Source of the DNA: Haloferax massiliensis
GTDB taxonomy: Archaea > Halobacteriota > Halobacteria > Halobacteriales > Haloferacaceae
Assembly (NCBI RefSeq): GCF_001368915.1
Contig: NZ_CSTE01000003.1
Span: forward strand, 186,001 to 250,000
Length of the DNA stretch: 64,000 nucleotides
Direction: 5' to 3'
How positions within the stretch are numbered: the first letter of the stretch is position 1; the number at the start of each line of letters is the position of its first letter. Positions 18,664 through 26,557 of the stretch are shown piece after piece. The notes below the pieces were generated by a model, which was given only the letters and a program-made list of their open reading frames with translations, did not search any database and had not been told where the DNA came from. Made by a program: the position numbers and the translations under genes.

Positions 18664-18974
18664 GCCGTCTCCCCTCCCGCGGCCGCGCGGTCACCGCGTC
18701 CCCGCGTACTCTCGCAGTTGTGGGTGTGGACCCACTCGCCGACCGCTATCGCCTGCGTCGCCGTTCCGATGACCTCGCCGTACTTCCGGACTTCTCCGCC
18801 CGAGTCCACCGGTTCGAGCGCGACCTTGTGCCCGAACGGAACGTCCCCCGCGAGGACGACAGTCCGGTCGTCGGTCTCGATTTCGGTGTCCGCGTCGAGG
18901 TCGTCGACTGTCGTTCCCACGTTGTCGGACGCGCTCAGTCGGAGGAGCGCATCGTCCAGGACACGGCCCTTCAT
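18660..18974 (-). CDS. UxaA-family dehydratase small subunit (SAF domain)
   Basis: 104 residues corresponding to the N-terminal SAF domain of altronate/galactarate dehydratases: VPFGHKVALEPVDSGGEVRKYGEVIG and IAVGEWVHTHNCES match the family closely. In two-component members the SAF unit pairs with a separate large subunit. It sits between two large-subunit genes with 4-nt overlaps on both sides, so all three should be made together; one SAF unit may serve both. Confidence 0.85.
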   Translation of the reverse strand: MKGRVLDDALLRLSASDNVGTTVDDLDADTEIETDDRTVVLAGDVPFGHKVALEPVDSGGEVRKYGEVIGTATQAIAVGEWVHTHNCESTRGRGDRAAAGGETA

Positions 18975-20158
18975 CCGCTGACCTCCGCGGTCAGCTCTTC
19001 CGGCTGTATCTCGTTTATCGCGAACTCCTCTAACCGCCGATGTTCGGCCTCAGTGCGGCGGCCGTTCGCCACCTCGACGAGCGTCTCGAAGATGCGGGCA
19101 CCGACCGAGTCTATCGACTCGCCGTCGAAGACCGTCCCCGCGTTCACGTCGATGTTGTTCGACATCCGGTCCCACGTCTTCGGGTTTCCGGTCACCTTGA
19201 TGACGGGCGCGAGGGGATTCCCGGTCGTGCTCCCCCGGCCGGTCGTGAACGCGACGACCTGCGCCCCGCCAGCGACCTTCCCGACGACGCTCTCGACGTC
19301 GTACCCCGGCGTGTCCATGAGGACGAGTCCGCCGTTCGTCGGCAGTTCGTCACCGTAGTCGACGATGCCGCGAATCGGCGTCGTCCCGCCCTTGGAGATG
19401 GCTCCAAGGCTCTTTTCTTCGATAGTTGTCAGCCCGCCCTCCTGATTTCCGGGCGTCGGCTGTGCGCCGCGGAGGTCGACGCCCATCAGCTCGGCCATCC
19501 CCTCGCGCGCCTCGACGCGTTCCAAGATACGCTCCCGCGTCTCCTCGGAGACGCATCGGTCGGCGAGGATGTGTTCCGCGCCGATGAACTCCGGCGTCTC
19601 GCTGAACGAGGCGGTCCCGTCCGCCTCGACGAGGCGGTCGCACGCGGCACCGACGGCGGGGTTGGCGGCGATTCCGCTCGTCGCGTCGCTCCCACCGCAT
19701 TCGACCCCGAAGACGAGTTCGGAGACGTCGGCCTCTTCGCGCCTCGCGCGGTCCGCTTCCGCTTTCAGTCGACCGAGGCGGTCCGCACCTTCCGACAGCG
19801 CGTTCGCGGTTCCGCCCGCCTCCCTGATGGTGAGCGTCTCCGTCGCCTTCCCCGCGGTTGCGATGCCGTCCGCAACCGTCTCGGCGTCGATGTCCTCCGT
19901 TCCGAGTTCGACGACGAGCGCGGCGCCGACGTTCGGGTTTCGACCGGTCCCGACGAGGACGCGCTCGGTCTGTCGTCGTGCCGGGTCGGGCTGGCTCGTT
20001 CCGAGTTGGTGCGGCGTCGCCCGCGCCCACGCCCCCGCCTCGTCTGCGATGGCGGACGCGACCGAAGACGCCGCGACCGACGTCGGAACGACGGCGACGT
20101 GGTTTCGGACACCGACCCGGCCGTTCGACCGTCGGTATCCTTCGAACGTATGTCCCAT
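18971..20158 (-). CDS. UxaA-family dehydratase large subunit (altronate/galactarate dehydratase-like)
   Basis: 395 residues. Family motifs: GRVGVRNHVAVVPTSV, FGVECGGSDATSGIAANPAVG (conserved cysteine motif), TPGNQEGGLTTIEEKSLGAI, TPGYDVESVVGKVAGGAQVV and KVTGNPKTWDRMSNNIDVNAG. The family removes water from altronate or galactarate, or sulfite from sulfolactate; the sugar-acid surroundings favour altronate or an aldarate as substrate. The ATG at 20158 is used; a GTG two codons upstream is possible. First gene of the operon with the SAF subunit and the second large-subunit-like gene; it diverges from the acid-sugar kinase at 20244. Confidence 0.88.
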   Translation of the reverse strand: MGHTFEGYRRSNGRVGVRNHVAVVPTSVAASSVASAIADEAGAWARATPHQLGTSQPDPARRQTERVLVGTGRNPNVGAALVVELGTEDIDAETVADGIATAGKATETLTIREAGGTANALSEGADRLGRLKAEADRARREEADVSELVFGVECGGSDATSGIAANPAVGAACDRLVEADGTASFSETPEFIGAEHILADRCVSEETRERILERVEAREGMAELMGVDLRGAQPTPGNQEGGLTTIEEKSLGAISKGGTTPIRGIVDYGDELPTNGGLVLMDTPGYDVESVVGKVAGGAQVVAFTTGRGSTTGNPLAPVIKVTGNPKTWDRMSNNIDVNAGTVFDGESIDSVGARIFETLVEVANGRRTEAEHRRLEEFAINEIQPEELTAEVSG

Positions 20159-20243
20159 GTTCACAATCCATGGCTAGCACCGTGTTAGTCTTTTCGCTGG
20201 CGGGGGAGGGATTTTAGTAGTAGTCCCCCCCGTCTCCACGTGT

Positions 20244-21533
20244 ATGCTTCCGTCCGGACTCGTCATCGCAGACGACCTCACCGGGGCGACGGACACGGGT
20301 CACGAGTTCGCCGCTCGCGGACTCCGAACGCTCGTCTCGGCGTCGCCCGCGCCGTCGGGGAACTCCCGTGCCGAGACGGACGTCTGGGTCGTCGATACGG
20401 ACAGCCGGTACGCCGACCCGTCGAGGGCGGCGGCGGCGGTCCTCGACGCCGTCGCCACCGGTGACCACTCGTTCGTCTACAAGAAGGTCGATTCGACGCT
20501 CAGGGGGAACCTCGTGAGAGAGACCGACGCCGTGCTCGACGCGACGGCGGCGGACCTCGCGCTCGTGGCACCCGCTTCCCCGAGAAACGGGCGGACGACC
20601 GTCGAGGGCTACCATCTCGTCGACGGCACTCCGGTCGCGGAGACCGCCGCCGGCGACGACCCGGACAAACCCGTCGAGACGTCGCACCTCCCCACGCGGT
20701 ACTCCGCGTCGTCCTATCCCGTCTCTCGGTTGCCGGTGAACCGCGTGGCAACGGGACCGGCGGCCGTCGCGGACGCGCTGCGGGAACAGGCTCGGACGGG
20801 CCGCGGCATCGTCGTCGCCGACGCGTCGCACGAGCGGCACCTCGAAGCCCTCGCGGACGGCGCGGCACGTTCGGGACTGGACGTCGTCTACGTCGGGAGC
20901 GCGGGGCTCGCCCGATACGTCGAGACGCCGCCCCCCAGCGGTGCCGGCCCGGCGTCGGTTCCCCCGCGAGACCGAACGGTCCTCTGCGTCGTCGGGAGCA
21001 CGAACCCGGCGACGCTCGACCAACTCGACGCGCTCCCGGCGGAGTCGGTCGTCTCGCTGGACCTCGGGAGGGCCGTCGAGAACCCTGCCGGTGCGAGCGC
21101 CGACGCCGCCGCGGCCTGTTCGGAACGCCTCGCGGACCGCGGGGTCGCCGCGTTGGTCTCCGCGCCTGACGACGACGCCCCGCGACGCGCGCTCGACGCG
21201 GGCCGACGCCTCGGCATCGATGGCGCGACGGTCCGCGCTCGGGTGGGCGAGACGCTGGGTTCGACCGTCGAACGGCTCTGGGCCGAGGGACCCCCGACGC
21301 CGGGGTCGATGTTCGTGACCGGCGGCGCGGTGGCCGCCGACGCCTTCGAGTCGCTGGACGCGGACGGCGTGGTCCTCTCCGGGACGGCCGTCGAAGAGGG
21401 GATTCCCCTCGGTCGCCTGTCGGGTGGGGTCGCCGACGGCGTCCCGGTCGTGACGAAGGCCGGCGCGTTCGGCACCCCCGGGGCAATACGTAAGTGCATC
21501 GCCCGTTTGAGTGGGGACGATGAGCACGAGTAA
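20244..21533 (+). CDS. Four-carbon acid sugar kinase (DUF1537/OtnK-type)
   Basis: 429 residues. N-terminal domain: LVIADDLTGATDTGHEFAARG, FVYKKVDSTLRGN (substrate-binding KKxDSTLRG motif), LVAPASPRNGRTTVEGYHLV. C-terminal nucleotide-binding domain: VLCVVGSTNPATLDQL, MFVTGGAVAADAFESL, PVVTKAGAFGTPGAI. These kinases phosphorylate threonate, erythronate or 2-oxo-tetronate. The next gene is a PdxA2-type dehydrogenase whose start lies within the last codons of this one, exactly the pair known from bacterial D-threonate/D-erythronate degradation, which ends in dihydroxyacetone phosphate and CO2. An AT-rich element (ATTTTAGTAGT, about 20212-20222) lies upstream. Confidence 0.9.
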   Translation: MLPSGLVIADDLTGATDTGHEFAARGLRTLVSASPAPSGNSRAETDVWVVDTDSRYADPSRAAAAVLDAVATGDHSFVYKKVDSTLRGNLVRETDAVLDATAADLALVAPASPRNGRTTVEGYHLVDGTPVAETAAGDDPDKPVETSHLPTRYSASSYPVSRLPVNRVATGPAAVADALREQARTGRGIVVADASHERHLEALADGAARSGLDVVYVGSAGLARYVETPPPSGAGPASVPPRDRTVLCVVGSTNPATLDQLDALPAESVVSLDLGRAVENPAGASADAAAACSERLADRGVAALVSAPDDDAPRRALDAGRRLGIDGATVRARVGETLGSTVERLWAEGPPTPGSMFVTGGAVAADAFESLDADGVVLSGTAVEEGIPLGRLSGGVADGVPVVTKAGAFGTPGAIRKCIARLSGDDEHE

Positions 21534-22521
21534 CCCCCTAATCGCCGTGACGATGGGCGACCCCGCGGGTATCGGTCCGGAAGTCGCCGTCAAAGCGTTC
21601 CCGTCCGTGACGGAGTTCGCGCGCGTGGTCGTCGTCGGCGACCTCGGCGTGATGCGACGCGCGAGAGACGCCTGCGACGCGGAGTTCGACGTGCGCGCGG
21701 TCGACTCCGTCGAGTCCGTCGACGACGACCCGACCGCGCTGTCGGTCATCGATTGCGACAACGTCGACGACCTCGTCCACGGCGAACTCCGCGAGGAGTA
21801 CGGTGCCGCGAGTCTCGCGTACGTCGAACGCGCCATCGACCTCGCGGTCGAAGGGGAGATAGACGCAATCGCCACGGCCCCCATCAACAAGCAGGCGACG
21901 CGGATGGCGGGAAGCGAACACGCGGGCCACACCGGACTCCTCGCCGCGCGGACCGACACGGAGAACTACTCGATGATGCTCATCGAGGACGACCTGCGCG
22001 TGACCCACGTCAGCACGCACGTCCCGCTCCGCGAGGCGTGCGAGCTCGTGACGACGGAGAACGTCCTCGAAACCGTCCGCGTGACCGACGACGCGCTCCG
22101 GAACCTCGGTATCGAGTCCCCCCGCGTCGCCGTCGCCGGGTTGAACCCGCACGCCGGCGACGGCGGCCTCCTCGGCGACGAGGACGACGACGAAATCGCG
22201 CCCGCGGTCGAGCGTGCCGTCGCTGACGGCATCGACGCGACCGGACCGATATCACCGGACACCGTGTTCGTCCGCGCCGCCCGAGGCGAGTTCGACTGCG
22301 TCGTCTCGATGTATCACGACCAGGGTCACATCCCGTTGAAGATGCTCGGGTTCGACGCGGCGGGGGGCGTCAGCGGCGTCAACATGACTATCGGGTTGCC
22401 CATCGTCCGAACCAGCGTGGACCACGGAACCGCCTTCGACATCGCCGGCGAGGGAATCGCCAGCGAGACGAGCATGGTCGACGCGATTCGGGTGGCCGCC
22501 GACGTCGCCCGTCATCGCTGA
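21520..22521 (+). CDS. PdxA-family 4-phosphate dehydrogenase (PdxA2, tetronate 4-phosphate type)
   Basis: 333 residues. PdxA signatures: AVTMGDPAGIGPEVAVKAF, ATAPINKQATRMAGSEHAGHTGLLA (metal-binding His), GLNPHAGDGGLLGDED (metal-binding His), VSMYHDQGHIPLKMLGF (metal-binding His) and TSVDHGTAFDIAGEGIA. Archaea generally make pyridoxal phosphate by the PdxS/T route, so this is better read as the PdxA2 branch acting on threonate/erythronate 4-phosphate, with NAD-linked oxidation and decarboxylation. The 14-nt overlap with the kinase supports this. The start MSTSNPLIAVTMG is chosen over an in-frame codon 9 nt upstream. Confidence 0.9.
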   Translation: MSTSNPLIAVTMGDPAGIGPEVAVKAFPSVTEFARVVVVGDLGVMRRARDACDAEFDVRAVDSVESVDDDPTALSVIDCDNVDDLVHGELREEYGAASLAYVERAIDLAVEGEIDAIATAPINKQATRMAGSEHAGHTGLLAARTDTENYSMMLIEDDLRVTHVSTHVPLREACELVTTENVLETVRVTDDALRNLGIESPRVAVAGLNPHAGDGGLLGDEDDDEIAPAVERAVADGIDATGPISPDTVFVRAARGEFDCVVSMYHDQGHIPLKMLGFDAAGGVSGVNMTIGLPIVRTSVDHGTAFDIAGEGIASETSMVDAIRVAADVARHR

Positions 22522-22569
22522 TGTCGACGGTGACCGCGGCGACCCCCGCCGAACCCGACTGGCCGACGC

Positions 22570-23667
22570 TCACCACGACGTGATTTCGACGTCGCGCAGT
22601 GGCCGTTCGAGGGGAACGCTCACCTGACCGCCCGTGAACTCGGAGACGTACAGCGCGACGATAATCTCCAGCGACCGCGTCGCCTCCTCGCCCGTCGACG
22701 GGTTCTCCGCGTCGCCGCGGAGCATCGCCTCGACGTGTCTCGCCGCGTTCGGGAACGCGTTGCGGTAATCTTCGTCCCAGGTCCACGCGCCGTCGATACC
22801 GGGGAGGTCGGTCTCGACGTGCTCTCCGTCTTCGAGCCGCCAGTACCGCCACTCCCCGTCGTCGTTGTTCATGTACAGTTTCCCCTCGGTGCCGACGAAC
22901 TGGAGCGTCATCGACGAAATCTCGCGCGGGACGGTACAGTCGACGGTGACGAACGTCCCGTCGTCCGTGACGACGAACCCCCCACCGCCGGCGTCGTCGA
23001 CGTCGGCCGCCGCGTCGAGCGACTCGACGGCCTCGTTCTCCCCGTTGACGTAGCCGGCGACCCGGTCGGCGCGGGCGTCGAGGAGGTAGACCAGCGTGTC
23101 GAGGAGGTGGGTGGAGTTACGCATGAGCTCCATGCGGAACTGCGTCGCCACCGAGCGGACGTCGCCGAGGAGTTCGTCTTCGACGAGGAGGTCGCGTAAG
23201 CGACGCAGTTTGTCGGTGAACCGAAACGAGTGGTTGACGACGAGTTCGGTGGCCGTCTCGTCGCAGGCCGCGACCATCTCCTCCGCGTCGGAGACGGCCG
23301 AGGCAATCGGTTTCTCGCACCAGATGACGTCCGGGTCGGCCGCCGAGCGGGCCGCATCGATGACGTGGTCGGCGTGGAGGTACGAGGGCGTGCAGACCGA
23401 GACGACGTCGAGGTCTTCGTTCGCCAGCATGGCTTCGTGACCGATGTACCGCCCCGCCTCGGGGACGTCCCACGCCTCGCCGAAGCGACCGAGTTTCGCC
23501 TCGTCGACGTCGGCCACCGCCACGAGTTCGATGTCCTCGGTCTCGTCGTACCCCCCGGCGTGGCTCGCGCGCACTTTCGCCTTCCCGATCTGTGAGTCGT
23601 CGTGCATCCCGAGGATTCCCATTCCAGCGATGCCCCCGGTTCCGATGATTCCGGCCCTGTAGGTCAT
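22570..23667 (-). CDS. Gfo/Idh/MocA-family NAD(P)-dependent oxidoreductase
   Basis: 365 residues. Rossmann motif AGIIGTGGIAGMG at the N-terminus, VVSVCTPSYLHADH and the family motif WCEKPIA; the C-terminal half is the alpha/beta substrate domain with VNHSFRF and GTEGKLYMNND. An insertion between the strand and the first helix (GMHDDSQIGKAKVRASHAGG) is longer than usual. It would oxidise a sugar, inositol or sugar acid. The stop of the enolase-superfamily gene at 23670 is 2 nt before the start, so the two form an operon transcribed leftwards. Confidence 0.88.
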   Translation of the reverse strand: MTYRAGIIGTGGIAGMGILGMHDDSQIGKAKVRASHAGGYDETEDIELVAVADVDEAKLGRFGEAWDVPEAGRYIGHEAMLANEDLDVVSVCTPSYLHADHVIDAARSAADPDVIWCEKPIASAVSDAEEMVAACDETATELVVNHSFRFTDKLRRLRDLLVEDELLGDVRSVATQFRMELMRNSTHLLDTLVYLLDARADRVAGYVNGENEAVESLDAAADVDDAGGGGFVVTDDGTFVTVDCTVPREISSMTLQFVGTEGKLYMNNDDGEWRYWRLEDGEHVETDLPGIDGAWTWDEDYRNAFPNAARHVEAMLRGDAENPSTGEEATRSLEIIVALYVSEFTGGQVSVPLERPLRDVEITSW

Positions 23668-23669
23668 GA

Positions 23670-24845
23670 CTACTCGTAGATGTGGACGCTGCCGGTCGCG
23701 TTCGCTTCGACGTACTCCCAGTCGTAGTCGACGCCGAGGCCCGGCCCGTCCGGGACGGGAACGGTCCCGCGCTCGTCGATGGTATCGAACATGTCCGAGT
23801 AGTCACCGCGGTAGACCGGGGGTTGGGTGTTGTTCGCGAGCGGGTGGACGAGCGCGAGTTCGTAGTAGTTCGCGTTCCGGGCCGCCGCCATGCAGTGTCT
23901 CTGTGCGGGGCCGGGGGCGTGGAACTCCACGTCGAGGCCGAAGCCCTCGGCGACGCGGACGATTTTCATCGCGCCGGTGATACCGCCGTCGTACTCGGGG
24001 TCCGCGCGGACGAAGTCGGTCGCCCCGCTGGCGACGAAGTCCGTGTGCGGTTCGAGCCCGCGGACGTGCTCGGTCTGGAGCAGCGGCGTGTCGATGAGTT
24101 CGCGGAGCTTCTGGTGGCCGTGCTGGGAGATGCCGCCGTCCCGATAGGGGTCTTCGAGCCAGAGGTAGTCGTACTCGTCGCACGCGCGACCGACTTTCAA
24201 CGCGTCGGCGAACGTCGCCAGTTCGCACGCGGGGTCGACCATCAGGTCCATCTCGTCGCCGACGCGTTCGCCCACCGCCCGGACCGTCTCGACCTCTCGG
24301 CGCACGTCTCGCGCGTCGTCGCCCCCGCCCCAGCCGTGAATCTTGAACCCGGGGAACCCGGCGTCACGACACTCCTCGGCGAAGTCGGCGTAGGCCTCGG
24401 GCGAGTCGAGACCGCCCGCCTCGTCGCCGTGATACGTCGACGCGTACGTGGGGAGTCGGGTCCGATACGTCCCGAGGAGTTCGTGAATCGGCGCGTCGTA
24501 GTACTTCCCGGCGAAGTCCCACAGCGCGATATCGACCGGGCCGATTCCCATCCGGTCGTACTTTCGGAGCGCCCGCTTGACCTCGCTCCAGTGTCGCTCC
24601 CGTTCGAGGGGGTTCTTCCCGACGAGGTAGTTCGCGAACGTGTTGATCTGCGCCGCGCCCGGCGAGTTCCCACCGATGTACTCGCCAGTGATTCCCTCGT
24701 CCGTGTGTATCCGGAGCGCGAACAGTTTTCGCTCGGTCGTCTCACCGGGGGCGTAGACGAGGTTGAACCCGTGGCCGTCCGTGCCGACGTCGTCGAGCGT
24801 GTAGCTGAATTCCGTCGACTCGATTTTCGTGATAGTCGGTGCCAT
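23670..24845 (-). CDS. Enolase-superfamily (mandelate racemase type) sugar-acid dehydratase
   Basis: 391 residues. N-terminal capping domain (about 1-125) and a barrel with the metal ligands expected for the superfamily: LMVDPACELAT (Asp), YLWLEDPYRDGG (Glu), and LLQTEHVRGL (Glu). The general-base position is in GFKIHGWGGG, and the barrel end has VEFHAPGPAQRHCMAAAR with a histidine. These enzymes dehydrate aldonates or aldarates to keto-deoxy acids. The substrate is unknown; an aldarate would fit the aldolase at 38426 and the reductase at 25568. The ATG at 24845 is supported by TTTATTA (complement of 24869-24875) about 27 nt upstream, a leaderless promoter. Confidence 0.88.
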   Translation of the reverse strand: MAPTITKIESTEFSYTLDDVGTDGHGFNLVYAPGETTERKLFALRIHTDEGITGEYIGGNSPGAAQINTFANYLVGKNPLERERHWSEVKRALRKYDRMGIGPVDIALWDFAGKYYDAPIHELLGTYRTRLPTYASTYHGDEAGGLDSPEAYADFAEECRDAGFPGFKIHGWGGGDDARDVRREVETVRAVGERVGDEMDLMVDPACELATFADALKVGRACDEYDYLWLEDPYRDGGISQHGHQKLRELIDTPLLQTEHVRGLEPHTDFVASGATDFVRADPEYDGGITGAMKIVRVAEGFGLDVEFHAPGPAQRHCMAAARNANYYELALVHPLANNTQPPVYRGDYSDMFDTIDERGTVPVPDGPGLGVDYDWEYVEANATGSVHIYE

Positions 24846-25567
24846 ACGTCGGCTCACACAGGGGCACCTAATAAATGCTCTCACGCCCCCGGCACTCGGT
24901 TTGCCCGAAACTCACGTCGTGTTCGCCCTTCGAGAGAAACTGCGTTCGAAGCCACGCGACCCCGGCGGGACGTCGACACCGGCAGTCCCACGATGAACAC
25001 TCCTTCGAACGCGGGACGAGAAGGCTCCCAGCGTCCGTCCTGTGATATTCGATTTCCGCCCCGCCGTTTACTATCGCCGCACGAAAACCCGAATCGGCCC
25101 TGTGAGACGCCGATACGCACGTTTTGCGGTGTCTCTCCATCACCATTACAACCGTATGGGTGTAAGTGTGTGATTAGGTACAGATACTGCGACGGCGGAA
25201 GCTATCAATGAACGATTGTTCCGTGTTACTTGAGTTCATCATTATTGTTCATATGGTAGCCGGACAAATCCACCGAACGTACACCTATTCTCGAATCGTA
25301 ATCCGTGGGTTGACGCTCTCTCATGTGGGGTGTTGTCAATACTCACGTTCATCATCGGTAAACGGAACCGAGCGGACGGACGCAGACGGACCTGTGAAGG
25401 CGACTCAGAATCGCCGTTCGAACGCGTCCACCCATCCGAGGGACACCCGACCGAGAGAGCGCGGTTTCGCCCGACCGCCGTGGTCGAATCCACGGTATCT
25501 GAACCGACCGACGGGCGCTGTTCGATACTGTCGCACGATTCCGCGGAACGCACTCGTTCGGTTCGGG
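24846..25567. other. Intergenic stretch with promoter of the dehydratase operon
   Basis: About 720 bases. The left end carries the leftward promoter of the enolase-superfamily gene. The 25140-25370 part is AT-richer than the surroundings and has several copies of the short word GTTCA/TGAAC (about 25209, 25235, 25247). No gene-like frame was found on either strand; it may be a degraded gene or a long regulatory region. Confidence 0.45.
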
Positions 25568-26461
25568 CTACTCGATTCGGGCGGCCTCGTCGACCGTGTC
25601 TTCGAGGATTTTGATGACCGCAGAGTGGTCGTCGCGGCCGTACCCGGAGGTCTCCATCGCCTTGTACGCCTCGTGGACGACGGACGTCGCGGGCATCGGT
25701 GAGCCGTACTCCTCTCCGGCCGCCGTCGCGATTCTGAGGTCTTTGTACTGATACGAGGCGAAGAACCCCGGGTCGAAGTTTCCGCGGATGACCCGCGGCG
25801 CTCGCTCGCGGAGCGCCCAACAGCCGGCGGCACCGCCACTGATCGCGTCGACGACGGCTTCGAGGTCGGCACCCGCCCGCTGCGCCAACACGAGCGCCTC
25901 GGAAACCGCCTGTAGCGTACACCCGACGACGATTTGATTACACGCCTTGGTAATCTGTCCGGCGCCGGCGTCGCCGCAGTAGGTGACGGTCGACCCCATC
26001 GCGGCGAAGAGCGACGCGTGCGCGTCGAACGTCTCGCGCGAGCCGCCGACCATTATCGAGAGCGACCCGTCTCTGGCCCCCTCTTCGCCGCCGCTGACTG
26101 GTGCGTCGAGCATCGAGACGCCCCCCGCTTCGAGCTCCTCGGAGAGCCGCTCTGTGGCGACGGGAGAGATTGTGGACATGTCGATGAGCACGTCACCGCT
26201 GTCGAAGCCGTCGGCCAACCCGTCGTCGCCGTACACGACCTCCTCGACCGCCTCGGTGTCCGGAAGGACGGTGACGACGACATCCGCTTGGGATGCGACC
26301 GCGGACGGAGCCGACGCGGCCGTCGCCCCTAACTCGGCTAACGAGTCGACCGCCTCCCGCGAGCGGTTGTGAACGACGACGTCGAACCCCGCATCGAGGA
26401 CGTTCTCCGCCATCGGTTTTCCCATGATTCCAACGCCGACGAACCCGATAGTTTGTGGCAT
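25568..26461 (-). CDS. garR: Tartronate semialdehyde reductase-like beta-hydroxyacid dehydrogenase
   Basis: 297 residues. 3-hydroxyisobutyrate dehydrogenase family: NAD(P) motif IGFVGVGIMGKPMAENVL, substrate motif LDAPVSGGEEGARDGSLSIM and catalytic lysine in GAGQITKACNQIVVG. The DAPVSGG...DGSLS form is closest to GarR, which reduces tartronate semialdehyde to glycerate in aldarate breakdown. With the HpcH/HpaI aldolase (GarL-like) at 38426 this would complete the route from 5-keto-4-deoxy-glucarate. It diverges from the chaperonin gene at 26558; the two share a 96-nt promoter region. Confidence 0.85.
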   Translation of the reverse strand: MPQTIGFVGVGIMGKPMAENVLDAGFDVVVHNRSREAVDSLAELGATAASAPSAVASQADVVVTVLPDTEAVEEVVYGDDGLADGFDSGDVLIDMSTISPVATERLSEELEAGGVSMLDAPVSGGEEGARDGSLSIMVGGSRETFDAHASLFAAMGSTVTYCGDAGAGQITKACNQIVVGCTLQAVSEALVLAQRAGADLEAVVDAISGGAAGCWALRERAPRVIRGNFDPGFFASYQYKDLRIATAAGEEYGSPMPATSVVHEAYKAMETSGYGRDDHSAVIKILEDTVDEAARIE

Positions 26462-26527
26462 GTGGTATCACGAATCTCGCCCCGTCCACTTAGCAGTTGA
26501 GGTGACAGCAATCGAACAGAACATAGA

Positions 26528-26535
26528 TTTATATA
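26528..26535 (+). promoter_or_regulatory. TATA box of the chaperonin-like gene
   Basis: TTTATATA, centred about 26 nt before the ATG at 26558. This is a near-ideal archaeal TATA element for a leaderless transcript and supports that start codon. Confidence 0.7.
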
Positions 26536-26557
26536 CCGTGCTACGCTCCGCCAAACT

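Noticed and set aside
21520-22521. Annotation as pyridoxine biosynthesis PdxA
   Set aside because: Overlap with a DUF1537 acid-sugar kinase and the archaeal PdxS/T route make a tetronate-phosphate dehydrogenase more likely.
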